Assembly: GCA_038232215.1 (NCBI GenBank)
Contig: JBBSIG010000069.1
Span: forward strand, 1 to 11,608
Reading direction: 5' to 3'
DNA from: JBBSIG01 sp038232215
GTDB lineage: Bacteria > Actinomycetota > Thermoleophilia > Gaiellales > Gaiellaceae
DNA: 11,608 nt
The notes beneath the pieces were generated by a model that did not search any database, had not been told where the DNA came from, and saw only the letters and a program-made list of their open reading frames with translations. The position numbers were made by a program, and so were the translations under genes. This document shows positions 1 through 5,336 of the stretch, piece by piece (the first letter of the stretch is position 1; every line of letters begins with the position of its first letter).

Positions 1-342
1 AGTCCGGAGTACCGGCGAGACCCCAACGCCATGCTAACGACGGGCTCAAAGGCACCATAGGTGTACGGCGTCGACGGACGACCGCCCGATCCTCCACCAT
101 TTCAACCGCCCGCGCGTGGCCACGCGGCGACGGTTGCTAACTAAAGATCGAGGGAGCTCTCGACCCTCGTGGACGAGCCGGACAGCCCCAGATCAGGACC
201 GCAGCGGGTTGAGCGAGTGCGCGCGCAGACGCTTCCCCCCTGAGACGCGGCTGCCCGGCTCGCTCCTCATGCTCGCCGAGCGGAGGCCACTCTGCCCCGC
301 CCGGGCGGGTGGACCTCACCTCTCCGTTCGGGGGGCTTCTCG
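1..342. other. Left-edge non-coding stretch
   Basis: I can support no gene here. The open frames in this stretch are compositionally like shadows, with arginine/serine/proline-rich translations and no recognisable motif. One plus-strand frame open from base 1 stops at 58-60 and could be the tail of a gene to the left. A minus-strand ATG at 58 also opens a frame leaving the window, but neither can be confirmed. The stretch holds a perfect 14-bp palindrome at 113-126 and another at 296-309, plus a weak 6-bp inverted repeat at 149-154/164-169. It is somewhat less GC-rich between 20 and 150 than the genes to the right. Confidence 0.5.
296..309. repeat. Perfect 14-bp GC palindrome upstream of membrane protein gene
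   Basis: CCCGCCCGGGCGGG reads the same on both strands. Its centre lies about 52 bases upstream of the predicted transcription start at 355, a distance used by activator or repressor sites. With no central spacer it would make a poor RNA hairpin, so a protein-binding dyad is the more natural reading. A chance GC-rich palindrome is also possible. Confidence 0.3.
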
Positions 343-348
343 TACGAT
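343..348 (+). promoter_or_regulatory. Candidate -10 element, leaderless start of membrane protein gene
   Basis: TACGAT (4 of 6 matches to TATAAT) ends 6 bases before the ATG at 355, placing the expected transcription start on or next to the start codon. No convincing -35 hexamer is seen. The same geometry recurs at most transcription-unit heads in this window. Confidence 0.5.
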
Positions 349-354
349 GGCTCG

Positions 355-1098
355 ATGGAGAGGCTGACGGCTCGCCCAGCGCTCTACTGCGGCGCGATGG
401 CCGCGTTCTTCGCCTCCCTGCTCTGGGTCGACCGTTCGACCGGCCCCGGCGCGCAGCTCGTGCTGGGCCTGGCGGCCTGGGTCGTGCTCGCCGCCTCCTG
501 CCGGCCGCTCGCGCCGGAGCGCCGCGCGCAGGTCGCCGTCGTGGTCGTCGTGGCCACGCTTGCGGAGCTGATCGGGTCGATCGTCTGGGGCGTGTACCGG
601 TACCGGCTCGGAAATCTCCCGCTCTTCGTGCCGCCCTGCCACGGGCTCGTCTACCTGACGGGCCTGCACCTGAGCCAGAGCGCGGCCGCGCGGCGCTACG
701 CACGTCCCTTCCTCGCCCTCGCTCTTTCGAGTGCCCTCGTCTGGGCGCTCCTCGGGGCAGCGGTCCTGCCGCGGCGCGACGTCGCCGGCCTGATCGGGGC
801 GCTCACTTTCGCAGCCTTCGTCGTACGCGGCCGCAACGGCGCCGTGTACGCGGGCGTCTTCTTCGCGGTCGCGGCTCTCGAGCTCTACGGCACGGCCGTG
901 GGCACCTGGCGCTGGGCGGAGGCCGTCCCGGGACTCGGAATACCCGACGGAAACCCGCCGAGCGGCGCAGCGAGCGGCTACGTCCTGTTCGACATCGCCG
1001 CTCTCACGCTCGCGCCTCGGCTCCTGCGGGCGGCTCGGGCAGCGAGAACCCGAAGCGGGCTCGCCGGTCCTCGGCTCGGTCGAGCTCGATCCGCCTGA
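355..1098 (+). CDS. Polytopic integral membrane protein of unknown function
   Basis: This 247-residue protein has about seven or eight hydrophobic segments, at roughly residues 10-28, 31-50, 58-80, 90-108, 117-137, 141-156, 163-183 and 209-224. Conserved-looking polar positions sit between them: Glu-Leu-Ile-Gly and a Tyr-Arg-Tyr-Arg stretch near residues 70-84, Pro-Pro-Cys-His near 93-96, a Gly-Thr-Trp-Arg-Trp stretch near 183-187 and Gly-Ile-Pro-Asp-Gly-Asn near 195-200. A W-x-W followed by Gly-x-Pro recalls membrane carotenoid-pathway proteins of the CruF/DUF422 type, but the resemblance is weak and I assign no function. The ATG at 355 is chosen because a -10 element sits 6 bases before it. 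The basic tail, from about residue 225, overlaps the minus-strand gene at 1004-1351 by 95 bases tail-to-tail and is probably not part of the folded protein. Confidence 0.75.
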   Translation: MERLTARPALYCGAMAAFFASLLWVDRSTGPGAQLVLGLAAWVVLAASCRPLAPERRAQVAVVVVVATLAELIGSIVWGVYRYRLGNLPLFVPPCHGLVYLTGLHLSQSAAARRYARPFLALALSSALVWALLGAAVLPRRDVAGLIGALTFAAFVVRGRNGAVYAGVFFAVAALELYGTAVGTWRWAEAVPGLGIPDGNPPSGAASGYVLFDIAALTLAPRLLRAARAARTRSGLAGPRLGRARSA

Positions 1099-1351
1099 TC
1101 GAGCCGAGCGGGACGATCAGCTCCGCGGGCGCCTCGCGCTCGTCGTCCGGGTGGGGCGCGATCGTGACGAAGCCGAACCCCGGCTCCGGCGAGATCGCGG
1201 CCAGCGCGAAGCGGGCCCCGTCGACGAGCTCGATCTCGACGGTGGCCCGATCGGCTCCGACCCGCTCCGTGAAACGCTCGATCTGTCGGTGGAGCCGCTC
1301 GACGAAGTCGTCGTGCGGCCCGGCCTGGCCCGGAACCCAGAGCTCTCGCAC
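1004..1351 (-). CDS. Small conserved-looking protein of unknown function
   Basis: With the start chosen here this is a 115-residue soluble acidic protein. Its N-terminal third is helical and amphipathic (Phe-Val-Glu-Arg-Leu-His-Arg-Gln-Ile-Glu-Arg). The rest alternates in the manner of a small beta-barrel: a strand around Val-Glu-Ile-Glu-Leu, then Gly-Phe-Gly-Phe-Val-Thr-Ile-Ala-Pro-His, then a hydrophobic strand Leu-Ile-Val-Pro-Leu-Gly-Ser-Ile. That pattern suggests an Sm- or SH3-like barrel, but I do not recognise the family. The frame is open upstream to an ATG at 1483, but starting there would overlap DivIVA antisense. The GTG at 1351 has TACGCT ending 6 bases before it and leaves room for the divergent DivIVA promoter, so it is preferred. 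ATG 1423 and TTG 1390 remain alternatives. Confidence 0.6.
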   Translation of the reverse strand: MRELWVPGQAGPHDDFVERLHRQIERFTERVGADRATVEIELVDGARFALAAISPEPGFGFVTIAPHPDDEREAPAELIVPLGSIRRIELDRAEDRRARFGFSLPEPPAGAEARA

Positions 1352-1357
1352 GCGGGC

Positions 1358-1363
1358 AGCGTA
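1358..1363 (-). promoter_or_regulatory. Candidate -10 element for the small unknown gene
   Basis: On the minus strand TACGCT ends 6 bases before the in-frame GTG at 1351. It keeps only the invariant T, A and final T of the -10 consensus. It matters because it decides the start codon among several in-frame candidates. Confidence 0.4.
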
Positions 1364-1421
1364 GTCGCTCCCTGCTCCCCGCTCTTGCAAAGCCGGGCAC
1401 GGCGGGTGAAGATGCCCCGCC

Positions 1422-1994
1422 ATGCCCCGCACCCCCCTCGAGGTGAAGCAGATCGACCTCCCCGTGAGCGCCCGCGGATACAACCGCGCCGCGACGGACC
1501 AGCTCCTGAAGGAGGTCGCGACGGACTACGAGGCCGTGTGGTGGGAACGGAAGGATCTGCGCGACGAGATCGAGCGCCTGGAGTCCGAGCGGGCCGGCCT
1601 GGCCGAGCAGGAGCGGCTCGTGAGCGGGGCCCTCATGGCTGCGAGAGGCCTAGCGGAGAGGCTTCGCCGAGAGGCGAGACGGCGGGCGAAGGCGCTCGTG
1701 CGGCGCGCGGAGGAGGATGCGAGCGAGCTCGTCGCCGCAGCCGAGCGAGAGCGCGACCGTCTGGCCGAGGAGGCGCTGGCAGCCGAGTGGGAGCGCGACC
1801 GGCTACTCGAGGAGGTGCGGCGCCTGCAGTCGCTCGCCGCCGAGACGCGCACCGACCTCTCCGGCTATCTCACGGCCGCGCTGGAGCGAATCGCGTCGGA
1901 GACGGGCGTGGAGGCGAAAGAGCTCCGTCCGGAGCCCGAGGCGCCGCTCGCGGACGACCTGCGGGCCGAGGCACGCGAGGCCGCCTCCGCCTGA
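1422..1994 (+). CDS. DivIVA-family coiled-coil protein
   Basis: This 190-residue protein opens with a DivIVA-type N-terminal domain. A short lead with Pro-Leu-Glu-Val is followed near residues 15-35 by the family pattern Val-x-x-Arg-Gly-Tyr-Asn-Arg-Ala, then a helix ending Glu-Val-Ala-x-Asp-Tyr-Glu. In the family this part senses curved membrane and nucleates polar or septal assembly. Residues about 38-145 are an almost unbroken Arg/Glu/Ala-rich coiled coil, and a short charged tail follows. No transmembrane segment is present. DivIVA relatives such as Wag31, SepIVA and GpsB organise growth and division in Actinobacteria. Whether this short version does so is inference. It converges on ruvB with 18 bases between the stop codons. 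A weak GAAGAT ends 8 bases before the ATG. Confidence 0.8.
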   Translation: MPRTPLEVKQIDLPVSARGYNRAATDQLLKEVATDYEAVWWERKDLRDEIERLESERAGLAEQERLVSGALMAARGLAERLRREARRRAKALVRRAEEDASELVAAAERERDRLAEEALAAEWERDRLLEEVRRLQSLAAETRTDLSGYLTAALERIASETGVEAKELRPEPEAPLADDLRAEAREAASA

Positions 1995-1995
1995 G

Positions 1996-2009
1996 ACCTC
2001 CTCGGAGGT
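1996..2009. terminator. Small stem-loop between convergent divIVA-like gene and ruvB
   Basis: ACCTC-CTCG-GAGGT forms a 5-bp stem with a four-base loop in the 18-base gap between the two stop codons. It could serve both strands, but it has no T tract and the stem is short, so it is only a candidate. Confidence 0.25.
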
Positions 2010-2012
2010 AAC

Positions 2013-3026
2013 TCAGAAGAGCTGCTCGCTCGCGGCGGCGAAGGCGCCGACGTGGGCGCGTCCGAGCCGTGTGATCACCCGCCCGCGCGGGGTCCGCTGG
2101 ATGAACCCGAGCTGGAGGAGATAGGGCTCGTAGACGTCCTCGATCGTGTCCGGCTCCTCGCCGAGCGCGACGGCCAGCGTCGACAGCCCGACGGGCCCCC
2201 CGTCGAAGCGCTCGACGATCGCGCGCAGGAGCTCGCGGTCGGTGTGCTCGAGGCCCTGCCGGTCGACCTCGTGAAGACAGAGCGCCTCCTGGGCGATCGC
2301 CTCGGTGATCGCGCCCGCGTGACGTACCTGGGCGACGTCTCGCACCCGGCGCAGGATCCGGTTCGCGATCCGGGGCGTGCCGCGCGCACGCAGCGCGATC
2401 TCGTCGGCGGCCCCCTCCTCGATCGCCACGTCGAGAATGCGGGCGGAGCGGCGAACGATCGTCCCGAGCTCGGGAGCGTCGTAGTAGCCGAGCCGGAAGG
2501 TCAAGCCGAAACGGTCGCGGAGCGGCGTCGTCAGCAGGCCGGTGCGAGTGGTCGCGCCGACGAGCGTGAAGGGCGGCAGGTCGAGCGTGAGCGTCCTGGC
2601 GGCCGGCCCCTGACCCACCACGATGTCGAGGCGGAAGTCCTCGAGCGCCCCGTACAGGATCTCCTCGATCGCTCGGGGGAGCCGGTGGATCTCGTCGACG
2701 AACAGGACGTCTCGCTCCTCGAGGGCGGTCAGAATGGCGGCCATGTCGCCCTTCCGCTCGAGCGCCGGCCCGGCGACCGTGCGGATGCCGACGCCGAGCT
2801 CGGCCCGGATGATCGTCGCGAGGCTCGTCTTCCCGAGCCCGGGCGGGCCGACGAGGAGGACGTGGTCGAGGGCCTCCGCTCGCGCCCGAGCCGCCTCGAG
2901 CGCGATCGCGAGCTGCTCCTTGACCCGCGGCTGCCCGACGAACTCGTCGAGCCGGCGAGGGCGGAGCGAGCGCTCGATCTCCTCCTCTTCGACCTCGGCG
3001 ACAGGGGCCAGGAACTGGGTGCTCAT
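2013..3026 (-). CDS. ruvB: Holliday junction branch-migration helicase RuvB
   Basis: This 337-residue AAA+ ATPase is full length. RuvB hexamers pump DNA through the RuvA-bound four-way junction. Visible motifs are the RuvB opening Leu-Arg-Pro-x-x-Leu-x-Glu-Phe-Val-Gly-Gln (residues 21-32), Walker A GPPGLGKT with Lys66, Walker B/DEIH with Asp111 and Glu112, sensor 1 Gly-Ala-Thr-Thr-Arg (157-161), and Arg172 in Leu-Arg-Asp-Arg-Phe. A C-terminal winged helix follows, including Gly-Phe-Ile-Gln-Arg-Thr-Pro-Arg-Gly-Arg. The open frame extends further upstream, but the ATG at 3026 matches the family N-terminus and overlaps the ruvA stop in an ATGA, indicating coupled translation. It is the last gene of ruvC-ruvA-ruvB. 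Confidence 0.98.
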   Translation of the reverse strand: MSTQFLAPVAEVEEEEIERSLRPRRLDEFVGQPRVKEQLAIALEAARARAEALDHVLLVGPPGLGKTSLATIIRAELGVGIRTVAGPALERKGDMAAILTALEERDVLFVDEIHRLPRAIEEILYGALEDFRLDIVVGQGPAARTLTLDLPPFTLVGATTRTGLLTTPLRDRFGLTFRLGYYDAPELGTIVRRSARILDVAIEEGAADEIALRARGTPRIANRILRRVRDVAQVRHAGAITEAIAQEALCLHEVDRQGLEHTDRELLRAIVERFDGGPVGLSTLAVALGEEPDTIEDVYEPYLLQLGFIQRTPRGRVITRLGRAHVGAFAAASEQLF

Positions 3027-3592
3027 GCTGCTCTCAACGCCTGCCGGACGCGCTCCTCGGGCGAGAGGTCGGGGTCGATCGCGGCGAGCGCCTGCTCCGC
3101 CTCGGCGAGCGAGTAGCCGAGCTCGAGCAGCGCCTCGCGGGCGACAAGGTGCGGCGACGTCCCCGCCGGAGTCGCGAGCGGAACGACTCCCCCGTCGCCG
3201 AGACGCTCCTTCAGCTCGAGCACGACCCGCTGCGCCGTCTTCTTGCCGATGCCCGGAATCGCCTGGAACCGTGCGGTGTCCTCCAGCGCGATCGCGCGGC
3301 GCAGCTCCGCGGGAGTCGACCCCGAGACGATGGCGAGCGCCACCTTCGGGCCGACGCCCGAGACGGACAGGAGCTGCTCGAAGAGCTCCCGCTCGGCCGG
3401 CTCGGCGAAGCCGTAGAGCTGGAGAGCGTCCTCGCGCACGTGCAGGTACGTCTCGACGGTGACCTCCTCCGCCCCTTCCGCCCTCCGCAAGGCGCTCGGC
3501 GTGGCGTGCACGAGGTAGCCGACGCCGGAGACGTCGAGCACGAGGCCCTCGCCGGTCCGGCGCGCCGGTCGACCGCGCAGACGGGCGATCAT
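3023..3592 (-). CDS. ruvA: Holliday junction DNA-binding subunit RuvA
   Basis: This 189-residue protein has the usual three RuvA domains. They are an N-terminal OB fold (about 1-62, with Gly-Val-Gly-Tyr at 23-26), two helix-hairpin-helix motifs (Ser-Val-Ser-Gly-Val-Gly-Pro-Lys at 76-83 and Ile-Pro-Gly-Ile-Gly-Lys-Lys at 112-118), and a C-terminal three-helix domain (about 140-189) that contacts RuvB. RuvA tetramers hold the four-way junction in a square-planar form and load RuvB. The ATG at 3592 overlaps the ruvC stop (ATGA), and its own stop overlaps the ruvB start in the same way. Longer upstream frames are antisense or overlap ruvC and are rejected. Confidence 0.98.
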   Translation of the reverse strand: MIARLRGRPARRTGEGLVLDVSGVGYLVHATPSALRRAEGAEEVTVETYLHVREDALQLYGFAEPAERELFEQLLSVSGVGPKVALAIVSGSTPAELRRAIALEDTARFQAIPGIGKKTAQRVVLELKERLGDGGVVPLATPAGTSPHLVAREALLELGYSLAEAEQALAAIDPDLSPEERVRQALRAA

Positions 3593-4077
3593 CCGGCGAT
3601 CCGAAGCAGGGGGGGCGCGAGGGCATGACAGACGGCGACGGCGAGGGCGTCGGCCGCATGGCTCGGAGTCGGCGGCGCGTCGAGGCCGAGAATGGTCTTC
3701 ACCATCCGCTGCACCTGCGTCTTCTCGGCTCGGCCGTAGCCGCAGACGGTCTGCTTGACGTGCGCCGGCGCGTACTCGGCGCACGCGATCCCGGCGCCGG
3801 CGCAGGCGACGAGCACGGCGCCGCGCGCTTGCCCGACCGAGAGAGCGATACGGGCGTCGGCGCCGACGAAGGACTCCTCCAGCACCGCGGCGTCGGGCGA
3901 GTGCTCCGCGATCAGGCCGCGCACCCGGTCGAAGATCGTCAGGAGGCGAAGCTCCGGGCGCTGACCGGCCGGAGTCCGCCACCAGCCGAAGTCGAGGCCG
4001 CGCAGGCGCCCGTCCACACTCTGCACGATCCCGTAGCCGCAGGTCGCCGTGCCGGGATCGATGCCGAGGACCTTCAC
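3589..4077 (-). CDS. ruvC: Crossover junction endodeoxyribonuclease RuvC
   Basis: This 162-residue RNase H-fold nuclease resolves Holliday junctions by symmetric nicks. The catalytic acidic set is visible: Asp7 in Gly-Ile-Asp-Pro-Gly, Glu67 in Leu-Glu-Glu-Ser-Phe, and His140 with Asp143 in Ser-His-Ala-Ala-Asp-Ala. The histidine replaces the aspartate of the E. coli enzyme, as it does in the Thermus enzyme. The start is GTG at 4077, with TAATGT ending 6 bases upstream and no Shine-Dalgarno sequence. It heads the ruvCAB operon. In many actinobacteria yebC lies directly upstream; here about 1.3 kb carrying two FHA genes and a MOSC fragment separates them. Confidence 0.98.
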   Translation of the reverse strand: MKVLGIDPGTATCGYGIVQSVDGRLRGLDFGWWRTPAGQRPELRLLTIFDRVRGLIAEHSPDAAVLEESFVGADARIALSVGQARGAVLVACAGAGIACAEYAPAHVKQTVCGYGRAEKTQVQRMVKTILGLDAPPTPSHAADALAVAVCHALAPPLLRIAG

Positions 4078-4083
4078 GCTGAG

Positions 4084-4089
4084 ACATTA
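4084..4089 (-). promoter_or_regulatory. Candidate -10 element of the ruvCAB operon
   Basis: On the minus strand TAATGT ends 6 bases before the GTG of ruvC. No good -35 is seen at 16-18 bases. The geometry predicts a leaderless ruvCAB transcript. Confidence 0.5.
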
Positions 4090-4156
4090 GGCGCCGCACC
4101 GGACGCTCCTGCCCCGGCGCGGCGCCGCTGGCGCCGCAGGCTCGCGAAAGGCTGAA

Positions 4157-4189
4157 GAGCGGACCGGCCGCCCCCTGGCCGGCCCGCTC
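4157..4189. repeat. Strong imperfect hairpin in the ruvC-FHA divergent intergenic region
   Basis: GAGCGG, a mismatch, then CCGGCC, a 7-base loop, GGCCGG, the mismatch partner and CCGCTC pair into a 12-bp stem. It lies between two divergent genes, so it should terminate neither, and neither strand has a T tract after it. It might be a leader structure, a small transcript, a protein-binding site, or a terminator left from a lost gene. Confidence 0.4.
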
Positions 4190-4289
4190 GAACGCCCTCA
4201 TTGTGTCCTCGACGCCGGGGTCTCAAGCCCGTTTCGTGAAAGATGGCCACCGGAGTGACTCGCATCGTCACCCTGGGTACATCCGTCGC

Positions 4290-4877
4290 ATGGACCAGCC
4301 GGCGCTCCTACTCCCAGACGGCAGCCGCCTCGTGCTCTCCGGGACACTCTCCGTGGGACGGGACGAGGTCAACGGGCTCCAGCTCCAGGCGTCCACCGTC
4401 AGCCGCCTGCACGCTCGCCTGATCGAGGCCGGCGGCCGCTGGTTCCTCGAGGACCTCGGCAGCTTCAACGGCACCTACGTGAACGGCTCGCGGCTGCAGC
4501 AAGCCGTCCGCACGCCTCTCCGCCACGCAGACCGGATCGTGTTCGGCTCCGAGGCCCTCGTCTTCACGTCGCCGGCCGAGCTCGCCGACACGCAGCGGAC
4601 CGAGCCCCTCGAGGCGCAGCCCGCAGGCGCCGGCGTCCTCTCACCGTTCCAGGTCCAGGTGGTCGAGTGCCTCTGCTCCTCGTGGCTCGCAGGGGCGAGC
4701 CTCGACGAGCTCCCGTCGAACGAGCAGATCGCCGTCCGGCTCGGCACCCCGAACGCGGTCGAGGCGGTCAAGGCCGCCCTCCGGCGCTGCTACGCGAAGG
4801 CGGGACTGACCGGGATGCCGTCGGGCGCCAAGCGGCGCGCGCTCTGCCGGGTCGCCCGGCAGCGCGGCTGGCTGTAG
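4290..4877 (+). CDS. FHA domain protein with C-terminal HTH-like domain
   Basis: This 195-residue soluble protein has an N-terminal forkhead-associated domain at about residues 5-93. The phosphothreonine-binding set is intact: Gly23-Arg24, Ser38-Arg39-x-His41 and Asn60-Gly61, with a further Asn65-Gly66. A flexible linker (about 95-117) leads to a helical domain at 118-195. Its Ser-Asn-Glu-Gln-Ile-Ala-x-Arg-Leu followed by a helix containing Ala-Leu-Arg-Arg-Cys-Tyr-Ala-Lys resembles a LuxR/GerE-type helix-turn-helix. The simplest reading is a phospho-dependent DNA-binding or scaffold protein answering a Ser/Thr kinase. No kinase lies in the window. The ATG at 4290 is preferred over an upstream in-frame ATG at 4203 because homology starts here and a weak TACATC ends 6 bases before it. 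The FHA part is paralogous to the broken gene that follows. Confidence 0.85.
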   Translation: MDQPALLLPDGSRLVLSGTLSVGRDEVNGLQLQASTVSRLHARLIEAGGRWFLEDLGSFNGTYVNGSRLQQAVRTPLRHADRIVFGSEALVFTSPAELADTQRTEPLEAQPAGAGVLSPFQVQVVECLCSSWLAGASLDELPSNEQIAVRLGTPNAVEAVKAALRRCYAKAGLTGMPSGAKRRALCRVARQRGWL

Positions 4878-4897
4878 AGACGAGAGTCGGGCTCTGA

Positions 4898-4903
4898 TAG
4901 AAA
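4898..4903 (+). promoter_or_regulatory. Candidate -10 element of the second FHA gene
   Basis: TAGAAA ends 6 bases before the GTG at 4910. It lacks the final T of the consensus. The spacing matches the other starts in the window. Confidence 0.3.
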
Positions 4904-4909
4904 CCGACC

Positions 4910-5062
4910 GTGCCCGAAGAGGGTTCGCTCACGCTGCCCGACGGGAGCGAGCGTCCACTCGATCGCGAGCTCTCGATCGGACGCGGCGACGAGAACGACG
5001 TCACGATCGACGACGTCACCGTCAGCCGCCTCCACGCCGTGCTCCGCTACGTCGACGGGAAT
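4910..5062 (+). pseudogene. 5' fragment of a second FHA domain gene
   Basis: From GTG 4910, 32 bases after the first FHA gene, about 51 residues match the first half of an FHA domain: Gly24-Arg25-Gly, then Ser39-Arg40-x-His42, ending at Val-Asp-Gly-Asn. The second half, with the Asn-Gly phosphothreonine contact, is absent. Beyond 5062 the frame stays open to 5572, but it reads the antisense of a MOSC fragment and of yebC, giving low-complexity Arg/Pro/Ser sequence. The domain cannot fold as it stands. The match to the neighbouring FHA protein (both with Leu-Pro-Asp-Gly-Ser near the start and Thr-Val-Ser-Arg-Leu-His-Ala) indicates a tandem duplication before the loss. Confidence 0.75.
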
Positions 5063-5063
5063 T

Positions 5064-5213
5064 GCGCCGCGCCGTTGGCCCGAAATCTGTTTCGACGTCA
5101 TAGATGGCAAAGCGACGATCGCCTTCGAGACCGTCGCCCGTCACCGCCACCGACTCGAGCTGCTCGCCCTGCAGCGACTTCACCGGATAGCGCCACAGCT
5201 CCAAGACTCGCAT
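5064..5213 (-). pseudogene. 5' fragment of a MOSC N-terminal beta-barrel domain gene
   Basis: From ATG 5213 about 50 residues match the start of MOSC-domain proteins. The opening is Leu-x-x-Tyr-Pro-Val-Lys-Ser (residues 6-13), then Gly-Leu-Glu-Gly-Asp-Arg-Arg (28-34) and a Thr-Ala-Arg-Arg at 47-50. MOSC proteins handle molybdenum cofactor or sulfur transfer and usually run to about 250 residues. Here the similarity stops at 5064 and the frame closes at 5022 inside the antisense of the FHA fragment. About four fifths of the protein is missing, including the conserved cysteine region. TAGCGT ends 7 bases before the ATG, so the promoter may still fire. Confidence 0.75.
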
Positions 5214-5220
5214 GCCGGCG

Positions 5221-5226
5221 ACGCTA
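5221..5226 (-). promoter_or_regulatory. Candidate -10 element of the MOSC fragment
   Basis: On the minus strand TAGCGT ends 7 bases before ATG 5213. Only the invariant T, A and final T are kept. It supports this ATG as the original start of the now broken gene. Confidence 0.35.
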
Positions 5227-5271
5227 CCTCGTTTCGCTGAGGAGTCCCAAAGAACTCGTCGCCCCCGACGC

Positions 5272-5295
5272 TGCCCGTTGCCACAAAGCCGGGCA
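5272..5295 (-). terminator. Possible terminator stem-loop downstream of yebC
   Basis: TGCCCG and CGGGCA form a 6-bp stem around a 12-base loop, about 42 bases past the yebC stop. There is no T tract, and the long loop makes this weak. Confidence 0.2.
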
Positions 5296-5336
5296 CGTAC
5301 TAGCCGGACACGCTGCTTGCAAACAGTCGCCGAGGA

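Noticed and set aside
309..1364. A 351-residue plus-strand frame over the membrane protein
   Set aside because: The translation is Arg/Pro/Gly-rich with no hydrophobic pattern. The alternative frame gives a coherent membrane protein with a promoter at its start.
3593..4201. N-terminal extension of ruvA to a 392-residue frame
   Set aside because: It overlaps ruvC completely in another frame, and the family start is at 3592 with an ATGA overlap.
4078..4289. Possible tRNA or small gene in the ruvC-FHA gap
   Set aside because: No cloverleaf or plausible short coding frame was found; only the hairpin and a dyad are supported.
1388..5297. Exact 14-base match CAAAGCCGGGCACG at 1388-1401 and 5284-5297, both in non-coding sequence
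   Set aside because: One 14-base match in 11.6 kb of very GC-rich DNA is within chance expectation, and the flanks do not extend the similarity.
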